Shown here: in pieces, positions 43,273 through 50,465 of the stretch
How positions within the stretch are numbered: position 1 is the stretch's first letter
Layout: every line of letters starts with the position of its first letter
From: Igneacidithiobacillus copahuensis
GTDB lineage: Bacteria; Pseudomonadota; Gammaproteobacteria; Acidithiobacillales; Acidithiobacillaceae
Assembly: GCF_018854015.1 (NCBI RefSeq)
Contig: NZ_JAAXYO010000066.1
Span: forward strand, 1 to 64,000
DNA: 64,000 nt
Direction: 5' to 3'
The notes under the pieces: model-generated
What the model saw: the letters and a program-made list of their open reading frames with translations, nothing else
Told to the model about the DNA's origin: nothing
Databases searched by the model: none
Made by a program: the position numbers and the translations under genes

Positions 43273-44196
43273 ATGTCGAAAAAGCAGCGTATTGGCGTAC
43301 TCTACGGCGGCCCCTCGGAGGAGCGCGAGGTCTCCCTACGCGGTGGCACGGCGGTACTCCGAGCCCTTCAGGATGCGGGCTTGAACGCCTGCGGCATCGA
43401 CGTCGAGCCGCACTACATCGCCGCGCAACTGGGCGATGCGGGCGTCGACATGGCCTTCAACGTCTGCCATGGTGCCTTCGGCGAAGATGGACATCTGCAG
43501 GCGAATCTCGACAACCTGGGCATCCCGTATACCGGCAGCGGGGTACTCGCCAGCGCCTTGTCGATGGACAAGTGGCGCTGCAAACGTCTCTGGCAAAGCG
43601 CTGGCCTCCCCACCACCCGCGGCATGCTGTTGCGCGCCGATGACGCCCTGCCCAACAGTCTGTCCAGCTGGGGCTGGCCGCTTTTCGTCAAGCCCAACCG
43701 CGGCGGCTCCAGCATTGGCGTCAGCCGCGCTGGCAACACCCAGGAGCTGGAAAGCGCCCTCGGCGCGGCCTTCGCCCACGACAGCGAAGTGCTGGTGGAA
43801 GCCGCCGTCAGCGGCAAGGAAGTCACCGTCGCCATCGTCGGTGGCGAGGCTCTGCCACCGATCGTCATCGAGGCCAATGGCCCGTTTTATGATTACCACG
43901 CCAAGTACATTGCCAACGACACCCGCTACCTCTTGCCTTCGGGTCTCGGCGATGTCCTGGACCGCCAATTGCAGGATCTTGCCTTGCAGGCCTTCAGCGA
44001 AATCGGTGCCCGCGGCTGGGGCCGGGTGGATTTCCTGGTGGATGCAAACGGGGCGCCGGCCTTGCTCGAAATCAACAGCGTTCCCGGTATGACCAGTCAC
44101 AGTCTGGTGCCCATGGCGGCACAGGCCATCGGCTGGGATTTTGGCCAGTTATGCAGACGTATCCTCAACGCGGGGAAGGGAGTGAAATCATGGTAA
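43273..44196 (+). CDS. ddl: D-alanine:D-alanine ligase Ddl
   Basis: An ATP-grasp ligase that makes D-Ala-D-Ala for MurF, 307 residues. It opens RIGVLYGGPSEEREVSLRGG. FVKPNRGGSSIGVSR and FYDYHAKYIANDT (omega loop, Tyr for D-Ala-D-Ala specificity) follow, and LLEINSVPGMTSHSL is the metal site. The start at 43273 is preferred because the N terminus then matches the family; an ATG at 43258 with gggagaag is also possible. Confidence 0.94.
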   Translation: MSKKQRIGVLYGGPSEEREVSLRGGTAVLRALQDAGLNACGIDVEPHYIAAQLGDAGVDMAFNVCHGAFGEDGHLQANLDNLGIPYTGSGVLASALSMDKWRCKRLWQSAGLPTTRGMLLRADDALPNSLSSWGWPLFVKPNRGGSSIGVSRAGNTQELESALGAAFAHDSEVLVEAAVSGKEVTVAIVGGEALPPIVIEANGPFYDYHAKYIANDTRYLLPSGLGDVLDRQLQDLALQAFSEIGARGWGRVDFLVDANGAPALLEINSVPGMTSHSLVPMAAQAIGWDFGQLCRRILNAGKGVKSW

Positions 44197-45059
44197 GTGC
44201 CATTCGCGATTTGCAAGGATACCGACGGGAACCGGTCGCCAAGGCGCCGCCACCACAAGAGAGTCAAAAGCCAGCTGCGGCCATCGCTCCCAGCCGGCCC
44301 TTTCCCTGGGGCAAGACCCTACGCGCAAGCCTCGGGGGTGGGCTGTTGCTCGCTCTTGGCTTCGGCGCCTTGCAGGCCTGGGACTGGGTACGTCAGCCCG
44401 CGCTGATGCCCATCGCTACCATCCACATCGAAGGACTGTCATCCAAGATCCCGGTGTATCGAATCAACCGCGCCATTGCGCCATTCCTCGGACAGGGGTT
44501 TCTCTGGGTGAATCTCACGCAAGTGCGCGACGCCCTGCAGCAGGTGCCCTGGGTAGCCAATGCCGATGTACGCCGGGTCTGGCCCGATCGCATCGCGATC
44601 GACCTGCAGGGGGTGCAGCCAGTAGCCCGCTGGCTGGGGGGCGCCGGCGAGGTCCTGGGGAAAGACGGTAAAGTCTATCCGGTACCCGCAAACGAGATCC
44701 CGCAACAGCTCCCTGCCCTCTTTGGTCCGGCGGATGCAGGACTACAAATGCTACAAGAACGGCAAAAGCTGGATCAGACCCTGGCACCTCTGCATCTGCA
44801 GGTACGCGCCCTGGAGCTCGACCCACGCGGTGGCTGGCGTTGCATCCTCAGTAATGGGGTCCGACTGGTGCTTGGTCGGGAAAAGATCATGGAAGGTGTG
44901 CAACGCTGGGTCAGCGTCGCCCCGGAAATCAAGCAGTACCTGGTGCCCGGCGCCAGCATGGATTTGCGCTACAACAACGGTTTCGCGGTCGCCTTGCCGG
45001 AGGCGGCTTCTACGAGTGTCAGTGAGGGGTCGGCAGCCCCAAGGAGTGAAAGGAAATGA
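44190..45059 (+). CDS. ftsQ: Cell division protein FtsQ
   Basis: A bitopic divisome protein, 289 residues. A cytosolic N terminus of about 50 residues precedes one membrane helix (about 54-72), then a POTRA domain (MPIATIHIEGLSSKIPVYRI) and the beta domain (WVANADVRRVWPDRIAIDLQ). FtsQ links FtsL/FtsB with the ring. Its ATG lies 7 bases inside the ddl end, with gggag upstream. Confidence 0.92.
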   Translation: MVSAIRDLQGYRREPVAKAPPPQESQKPAAAIAPSRPFPWGKTLRASLGGGLLLALGFGALQAWDWVRQPALMPIATIHIEGLSSKIPVYRINRAIAPFLGQGFLWVNLTQVRDALQQVPWVANADVRRVWPDRIAIDLQGVQPVARWLGGAGEVLGKDGKVYPVPANEIPQQLPALFGPADAGLQMLQERQKLDQTLAPLHLQVRALELDPRGGWRCILSNGVRLVLGREKIMEGVQRWVSVAPEIKQYLVPGASMDLRYNNGFAVALPEAASTSVSEGSAAPRSERK

Positions 45060-46336
45060 AACGCGGCAATCAAGAACTCATCGTTGGTCTGGACATTGGT
45101 ACCTCCAAGGTCGCCTGTATCGTGGCGCAAGCACGCTCCACGGGCGAGGCAGAAATCATCGGCGTTGGCCAGCACCCCTCCCGTGGCCTGAAAAAGGGCG
45201 TGGTCGTCGACATTGAATCTACCGTGCAGGCCATCAATCGCGCGGTACAGGAAGCCGAACTCATGGCCGGGGTACAGATCCACGGCGCGGTCGTGGGTAT
45301 CGCTGGCGGACACATCCGCGGCTATAACAGCCACGGCATCGTCGCCATCAAAAACAAGGAAGTCAGCAATGATGATCTCGGTCGGGTGATGGACGCTGCG
45401 CGCGCCATCGTCATTCCGCAGGACCAGAATGTGATCCATGTGCTACCCCAGGAATTCACCATCGACAGTCAGGAAGGGGTACGCGAACCCATCGGCATGT
45501 CGGGAGTGCGCCTGGAAGCGCAGGTCCACATCGTCACCGGCTCCATCAGCGCCACGCAGAATATTGCCAAGTGCGTCGAACGCTGCGGCCTGCAGGTGCA
45601 GGGCCTGGTGCTCGAACAACTGGCTTCCGCCGATGCCGTGCTCACCGCGGATGAAAAGGAGCTGGGCGTCTGCCTGGTCGACATCGGTGGCGGCACCACC
45701 GACATCGCCATATTCCGCGATGGCGCCGTACGCCATACCGCGGTCATTCCCATTGCCGGCGACCAGATCACCAACGACATCGCTCTGGGCTTGCGTACCC
45801 CACCCGTCGAGGCCGAACAGATCAAGAAGCTCTATGGCTGTGCCCTGGGCGACCTGATCGAACAGGACGACGACATCCCGGTGCCGAGTGTCGGTGCCCG
45901 TCCCCCGCGCACCATTTCCCGTCGCGTGCTCAACGACATCATCGAGCCGCGCGTGCGCGAACTCTTCGAGCTCATTCAGGCCGAACTACGTCGCACCGGA
46001 TTTGAAGACCTCGTCGCCGCCGGCGTCGTACTCACCGGTGGCTCGAGCCGCCTGCAGGGCATGGCCGAACTGGCCGAGGAAATTCTGCACCTGCCGGTGC
46101 GCACCGGCGAGCCCATGCATTTGGCCGGGATGGAAACGGTGGTGCGCGCCCCCTGGCATGCCACCGGCGTCGGTCTGGTCATGTATGGCATGCACAACGG
46201 GCTGGCCGGCCAGGCCGAGCCGGTGCAACAGCCCGCTGCCGCCACCAGTACGGTGCGCGACGAAGGACATCGCGCCGCGGCCATGGGCGGCGTCTTTGGC
46301 AAATTGCGCAACTGGGTACAGACCAGCTTCGGCTGA
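45056..46336 (+). CDS. ftsA: Cell division protein FtsA
   Basis: An actin-fold protein that tethers FtsZ filaments to the membrane, 426 residues. The phosphate-1 motif is VGLDIGTSKVACIVA, phosphate-2 is CLVDIGGGTTDIAIF, and VVLTGGSSRLQGMAELAEE is the adenosine motif. The C-terminal GKLRNWVQTSFG is the amphipathic membrane-targeting helix. It overlaps ftsQ by ATGA. Confidence 0.95.
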   Translation: MKRGNQELIVGLDIGTSKVACIVAQARSTGEAEIIGVGQHPSRGLKKGVVVDIESTVQAINRAVQEAELMAGVQIHGAVVGIAGGHIRGYNSHGIVAIKNKEVSNDDLGRVMDAARAIVIPQDQNVIHVLPQEFTIDSQEGVREPIGMSGVRLEAQVHIVTGSISATQNIAKCVERCGLQVQGLVLEQLASADAVLTADEKELGVCLVDIGGGTTDIAIFRDGAVRHTAVIPIAGDQITNDIALGLRTPPVEAEQIKKLYGCALGDLIEQDDDIPVPSVGARPPRTISRRVLNDIIEPRVRELFELIQAELRRTGFEDLVAAGVVLTGGSSRLQGMAELAEEILHLPVRTGEPMHLAGMETVVRAPWHATGVGLVMYGMHNGLAGQAEPVQQPAAATSTVRDEGHRAAAMGGVFGKLRNWVQTSFG

Positions 46337-46373
46337 GTCCCCCATCCCACAGATCCAGCAAGAGGAATCGACA

Positions 46374-47546
46374 ATGTTTGAATTGAACGAAATGCAGCAG
46401 GAAGGAGCCGTCATCAAGGTCATCGGGGTAGGCGGCGGTGGTGGCAACGCGATCAATAACATGGCCCTGACCGGGCTGGAAGGCGTGGAATTCATCAGCG
46501 CCAATACCGATGCCCAGGCCTTGCGCAACTCCCATGCCCAGCGCACTTTGCAGCTGGGCAGTGAACTGACCCGCGGCTTGGGCGCAGGTGCCAACCCCGA
46601 GATCGGGCGCAAGGCGGCGGAGGAATGCCGCGAGGAGATCCGCGGCGTGCTCGAAAATACCGACATGCTCTTCATCACGACGGGTATGGGTGGCGGGACC
46701 GGCACCGGTGCAGCGCCCGTGGTCGCTTCCATCGCCCGCGACATGGGCATCCTGACCGTCGGCGTGGTCACCAAACCCTTCAACTTTGAAGGCAAAAAGC
46801 GCCAGCAATATGCCCTGTCCGGTATCGATGAACTGGCGCAGCATGTCGATTCGCTGGTGATCATCCCCAACGAAAAACTGCTGGCGGTACTAGGCAAGCA
46901 GATCAGCCTGCGCGATGCCTATCTCGCTGCCGACAACGTCTTGATGGGGGCAGTGCAGGGCATTTCCGAGCTGATCACCCGTCCCGGCCTGATGAACCTC
47001 GATTTTGCCGACGTGCGCACGGTGATGTCCGGCATGGGACTGGCGATGATGGGTACGGCCGCCGCCCGTGGCGAAAGCCGCGCCCGCGATGCCGCCAACC
47101 GCGCCGCCAGCAGCCCGCTGCTGGATGACATCAACCTCTCCGGCGCACGTGGCATTCTCGTCAACATCACCGCCGGCAACGACCTGTCTCTTGGTGAATT
47201 CGAGGAAGTCGGTGAGCTGATCCGCAGCTACGCCTCGGACGATGCCAACGTCAAGGTGGGCACCGTGATCGACGAAAACCTGGAAGGGGAAATGCGCGTC
47301 ACTGTGGTCGCCACCGGTCTGCAGCGCGAGCCGGTGCGGCTGGCGGTAGAAAACAACCGTCTGCGCCCGGAAGTGACCACGCCCGCCAACGCCGTCGATT
47401 GGCGCCAGTTGGATCGCCCTGCAGCCCTGCGCCAGCAAGCGACGCGCAGTGCCGCAACCAGTACTGACCAGCGCAGCGCCCCACGCCCGGTGGCAGATTA
47501 TGCCGATCTCGACATCCCTGCCTTTCTGCGCCGGCAAGCCGACTAA
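46374..47546 (+). CDS. ftsZ: Cell division protein FtsZ
   Basis: The tubulin-like GTPase of the Z ring, 390 residues. IKVIGVGGGGGNAINNM, the tubulin signature GGGTGTGAAPVVASIA, and the T7 loop NLDFADVRTVMSGMG are visible. A variable linker leads to the C-terminal peptide DLDIPAFLRRQAD, which binds FtsA. The RBS agagga precedes the ATG. It is the last gene of the cluster, followed by a terminator. Confidence 0.96.
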   Translation: MFELNEMQQEGAVIKVIGVGGGGGNAINNMALTGLEGVEFISANTDAQALRNSHAQRTLQLGSELTRGLGAGANPEIGRKAAEECREEIRGVLENTDMLFITTGMGGGTGTGAAPVVASIARDMGILTVGVVTKPFNFEGKKRQQYALSGIDELAQHVDSLVIIPNEKLLAVLGKQISLRDAYLAADNVLMGAVQGISELITRPGLMNLDFADVRTVMSGMGLAMMGTAAARGESRARDAANRAASSPLLDDINLSGARGILVNITAGNDLSLGEFEEVGELIRSYASDDANVKVGTVIDENLEGEMRVTVVATGLQREPVRLAVENNRLRPEVTTPANAVDWRQLDRPAALRQQATRSAATSTDQRSAPRPVADYADLDIPAFLRRQAD

Positions 47547-47568
47547 AGCCCGCGGTGCTGACACTCCA

Positions 47569-47591
47569 CCCCGCCATTGGCGGGGTTTTTT
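47569..47591 (+). terminator. Intrinsic terminator after ftsZ
   Basis: ccccgcc (47569-47575), a three-base loop att, then ggcgggg (47579-47585) and six T. A strong stem 22 bases after the ftsZ stop marks the end of the dcw transcript. Confidence 0.9.
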
Positions 47592-47614
47592 CTTTGCCAT
47601 TGTGCAATTTGGGG

Positions 47615-47654
47615 GTATTTCTTTACCGGCACTTTGCCGTAGAATGAGAAATAC
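47615..47654. promoter_or_regulatory. Nested dyad ahead of the desaturase-like gene
   Basis: gtatttct (47615-47622) and agaaatac (47647-47654) are perfect inverse complements 24 bases apart. Inside them cggca-ctt-tgccg forms a second hairpin. The element lies 41 bases before the ATG at 47696. It could be an operator or a structured leader; no known regulator motif is recognised. Confidence 0.4.
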
Positions 47655-47695
47655 TCCTGTTTGACAGGCAAGGTTTTTCGAGAGAGGTTGGTACC

Positions 47696-48526
47696 ATGCT
47701 ATACCCCGAAATGTTCAGAGCCCTGGAGGCCGCCCGCTGGAATATGGAGAAGGACATCCCGTGGGATCAGTTCGACGCCAGCAAGATCGCCCCAGAGCAT
47801 CTACAAACCATCAAGATGAACGCCATTACCGAGTGGTCGGCCCTGCCTGCCACGGAGATGTTTCTGCGCGACAATCGCGACGATTCGGATTTTTCGGCCT
47901 TCATGTCGATCTGGTTTTATGAAGAACAGAAGCATGCCCTGGTGCTCATGGAATATCTGCGCCGCTTCGCGCCCGAATACCTGCCCACCGAGGAAGAGCT
48001 GCATGAGGTGCGCTTCGAGTTTGATCCAGCGCCGGCAATGGAGACCCTGATGCTGCATTTCTGCGGTGAGATTCGTCTGACGCATTGGTACAAGGCCGCT
48101 GCCGAGTGGCACCAGGAACCAGTCATCAAGTTCATCTATGAAACGCTTTCCAAGGATGAGGCACGGCACGCCGGCATCTACCTCAAGTACATGCGTCGGG
48201 CGGTGGAGCGTGTGGGCGACTCAGCCCGCCTGGCCTTTGCCAAGATTGGTGTGCTCATGGCCAATACCAAGACCGCCAAGGCCTTGCATCCCACCAACCT
48301 GCACGTCAATAAGGAGATGTATCCGCAGGACAGCGTGCAGAGTCATCTCCCCGATCCCGGCTGGCTGGAACGTTGGCTCGACAATCAGATTCACTTCGAC
48401 ACGATCTGGGAGGGCAAGGTGGTCAATGGCATCCTGCGCAATCTGTCGGCGCTCCTCGACGTACCGATTCGCAGCGCCAAGGATCTGAGCCAGTATCGCA
48501 AGCGGATGGCCAGTTCTGTGGGCTAA
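47696..48526 (+). CDS. Ferritin-like di-iron protein, acyl-ACP desaturase type
   Basis: A 276-residue soluble helical protein with two ligand pairs of the acyl-ACP desaturase/ferritin-like superfamily: Glu46 (AITEWSAL), E77-xx-H80 (YEEQKHAL), Glu125 (GEIRLTHW) and E155-xx-H158 (DEARHAGI). This spacing fits stearoyl-ACP desaturases of plants and mycobacterial DesA proteins. A role in aerobic unsaturation of membrane fatty acids is likely; an oxygenase or N-oxygenase role cannot be ruled out. The RBS gagagg precedes the ATG. It is a single gene behind a dyad element. Confidence 0.75.
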   Translation: MLYPEMFRALEAARWNMEKDIPWDQFDASKIAPEHLQTIKMNAITEWSALPATEMFLRDNRDDSDFSAFMSIWFYEEQKHALVLMEYLRRFAPEYLPTEEELHEVRFEFDPAPAMETLMLHFCGEIRLTHWYKAAAEWHQEPVIKFIYETLSKDEARHAGIYLKYMRRAVERVGDSARLAFAKIGVLMANTKTAKALHPTNLHVNKEMYPQDSVQSHLPDPGWLERWLDNQIHFDTIWEGKVVNGILRNLSALLDVPIRSAKDLSQYRKRMASSVG

Positions 48527-48597
48527 TGTCGCCAAGTCCCGACAACAGATCGTTTTGACGCGAGCAAACACGTTGATTTTTCAGAGATGCATGTCCG

Positions 48598-48610
48598 GCA
48601 CGCTTCGTGC
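48598..48610 (+). other. Small hairpin before the lipoprotein gene
   Basis: gcacg-ctt-cgtgc forms a stable short stem without a T-run, 48 bases before the lipoprotein ATG. It may be a leader structure or a weak terminator of the gene before. Confidence 0.3.
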
Positions 48611-48658
48611 TAAGCGCCTCAACGTCAACTGGTGACAAAGAGAACGAGGAGAAAGACG

Positions 48659-49009
48659 ATGAAAAAATGGTTGGGCATGATGCTGGCGACGTTGTTGCTG
48701 GCCGGTTGTGCGAACAATCCCTATGGCAGCCCCTATGGGTACAACAGCAGCCCTTTGGGCAATAGCAAAACCACCACCGATACTGCTGCAGGCGCCGCCT
48801 TGGGTGCCGTTGCCGGTGCTGTGATTGGCAACCAATCCGGCAGCCCCCTGACGGGAGCGGCGATTGGTGCCGGACTGGGGGGGCTGGCAGGCTATGCAGT
48901 CTCCAAAAACCAACAGCAACAGCCGGCCAACTGCCCACCGGGATACAACTGTATCCAGAATACCCCACCCCCCTCCTGCCCGCCGGGCTACACCTGCAAC
49001 CCGCAGTAA
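48659..49009 (+). CDS. Glycine-zipper outer-membrane lipoprotein
   Basis: A 116-residue lipoprotein. The signal MKKWLGMMLATLLLAGC has the lipobox LAGC, giving Cys17 as the lipidated N terminus. Residues about 48-85 are a glycine-zipper pair of helices (AAGAALGAVAGAVIGNQ, GAAIGAGLGGLAGYAV) as in SlyB/YMGG-type proteins. The tail holds two CPPGYxC copies (CPPGYNC, CPPGYTC) that could form disulfides in the periplasm. The RBS gaggag lies upstream. Function is probably envelope integrity, by analogy only. Confidence 0.82.
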   Translation: MKKWLGMMLATLLLAGCANNPYGSPYGYNSSPLGNSKTTTDTAAGAALGAVAGAVIGNQSGSPLTGAAIGAGLGGLAGYAVSKNQQQQPANCPPGYNCIQNTPPPSCPPGYTCNPQ

Positions 49010-49012
49010 CGG

Positions 49013-49456
49013 ATGCAGGAATGCGACACATGGGATCTGCCATCCTGGCGTAGTCTCGATCTGGAGGCCCGGCTGCGCTGGGCCTTGGCCCCAGAAATTC
49101 CTGATCTGTACCGGCAGGCCCTGGCCCGGGAGCAGTGGGTGCAAACCCGCTGCTACTTTGCCCGGCGCCAGGATCTCCGGCCCAGAGAAGTGGCTCAGTT
49201 TGCTGCAGACGACGACTATGTGATTCGTCTGTGCATTGCCAAGCGCCCGGATCTGAGCCCCGAGCAGGTCGCGGCCTTCTGTAGCGACAGAGACCCCAAT
49301 GTGCGCTACGCGATCGCCCGCAATCCTCTTCTCAACGAAACCCAACGACAGATGCTTTTGCAGGATCCCGACGAGGTCGTCCGTCAAGCAGCAGCCAAGG
49401 GTGCCCGCCCCAGCCAGACCCGGCAACGCCAGGGCCAAGCGGCACTCTACCGCTAG
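49013..49456 (+). CDS. HEAT/LRV-type helical repeat protein
   Basis: A 147-residue soluble protein that starts four bases after the lipoprotein stop. The body has about three repeats of 24 residues with the pattern ARRQDLRPREVAQFAADDDY, AKRPDLSPEQVAAFCSDRDP and ARNPLLNETQRQMLLQDPDE, each followed by VxRxxxA. This is the leucine-rich variant (LRV) repeat, of the kind first seen in Azotobacter. The iron-sulfur N-terminal segment of the Azotobacter protein is not evident. Function unknown; probably protein-protein contacts. Confidence 0.7.
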   Translation: MQECDTWDLPSWRSLDLEARLRWALAPEIPDLYRQALAREQWVQTRCYFARRQDLRPREVAQFAADDDYVIRLCIAKRPDLSPEQVAAFCSDRDPNVRYAIARNPLLNETQRQMLLQDPDEVVRQAAAKGARPSQTRQRQGQAALYR

Positions 49457-49468
49457 GCGGTAATCGGC

Positions 49469-50455
49469 ATGGCAAACAGACTGCTGCGCAATCTAAGTCT
49501 GCGTCAGTTACAGATTTTTGCAGCGGTGGTGCGGCTTGGCGGTGTTGGCAAGGCGGCAGAGGAGCTCTTTGTCTCCCAGCCCACCATATCCATCCAGCTA
49601 AAAACCCTGGCAGAAACTCTGGGGGAGCCGATTTTCGAAAAGGTAGGACGGGGCCTGCGCCCGACCCCAGTCGGCGAGGACCTATACGCCTGCTGCCGCA
49701 GCATCTTTCAAAGTCTGGACGACCTTGAGACGGCCATGTCCGAACGTCACGGTTTGGCACGCGGCCATCTGCGTCTTGCCGTCGTTAGTACTGCCAAATA
49801 CATTGCCCCAGAATTGCTGGGCGCCTTCGGCGAACGCTATCCCGGAATCGATCTTTTCCTGCAGGTTACCAACCGCGACCGCATCCTCGAGCGCATGCAA
49901 GCGGGCGAGGACGACGCTTACATCATGGGCGAGCCACCGCAGGAGGATTCTTCCATCGAATCCATCGCCTTTGCCTTGAACCCGATCGTGGTCATGGCGC
50001 AGGCCAATCACCCTCTGCTGGGCAGGATTTCCATTCCCCTGGCAGATCTGGCAAACGAGCCCTTTCTCTTTCGCGAACCGGGCTCTGGTACGCGTAAAGC
50101 CACCATGCGCGTCTTCGAGCAAGAGGATTTTCACCCCCATGTTCGCATGGAACTGGGCAGTAACGAGGCGATCAAGCACGCCATCATCGGCCATCTGGGG
50201 ATTGCCGCCCTGTCCTTGCACTCGCTGTCGCTGGAGGGCACGCAAGGGCCCGTTCGCGTTCTCGATGTCCAGGGCTTTCCGATTTTGCGGCAATGGTACC
50301 TGGTCTATTCCAAGGAAAGGCCACTCTCCTTGGCGACGCAGGCATTCCTGCAGTTCGCCCGGCAAAAGGAGGGGGAAATCGGGGAACGACTGGAACAGAT
50401 CTGGCCGACCATAAAAAAATCCCTCGCGCCGGGCGTCGAGGGATCAGGAACGTAA
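49469..50455 (+). CDS. LysR-type transcriptional regulator, CbbR-like
   Basis: A 328-residue LysR regulator. The N-terminal winged helix is LSLRQLQIFAAVVRLGGVGK and AAEELFVSQPTISIQLKTLA, typical of CbbR-type members. The effector domain runs from about residue 90 (GHLRLAVVSTAKYIAPELLG), with FREPGSGTRKATM at the ligand cleft. It is convergent with dabA, 10 bases away, so control of the carbon-uptake genes is likely by neighbourhood. Its true targets are unproven. Confidence 0.85.
   Translation: MANRLLRNLSLRQLQIFAAVVRLGGVGKAAEELFVSQPTISIQLKTLAETLGEPIFEKVGRGLRPTPVGEDLYACCRSIFQSLDDLETAMSERHGLARGHLRLAVVSTAKYIAPELLGAFGERYPGIDLFLQVTNRDRILERMQAGEDDAYIMGEPPQEDSSIESIAFALNPIVVMAQANHPLLGRISIPLADLANEPFLFREPGSGTRKATMRVFEQEDFHPHVRMELGSNEAIKHAIIGHLGIAALSLHSLSLEGTQGPVRVLDVQGFPILRQWYLVYSKERPLSLATQAFLQFARQKEGEIGERLEQIWPTIKKSLAPGVEGSGT
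50413..50442 (-). terminator. Intrinsic terminator of dabA, inside the LysR gene end
   Basis: Read on the minus strand, ccctcg-acgcccggcg-cgaggg (50442-50421) is followed by a run of seven T (50419-50413 after one A). It starts 23 bases after the dabA stop and lies in the last codons of the convergent LysR gene. Confidence 0.8.
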
Positions 50456-50465
50456 TCTGGCTTTT

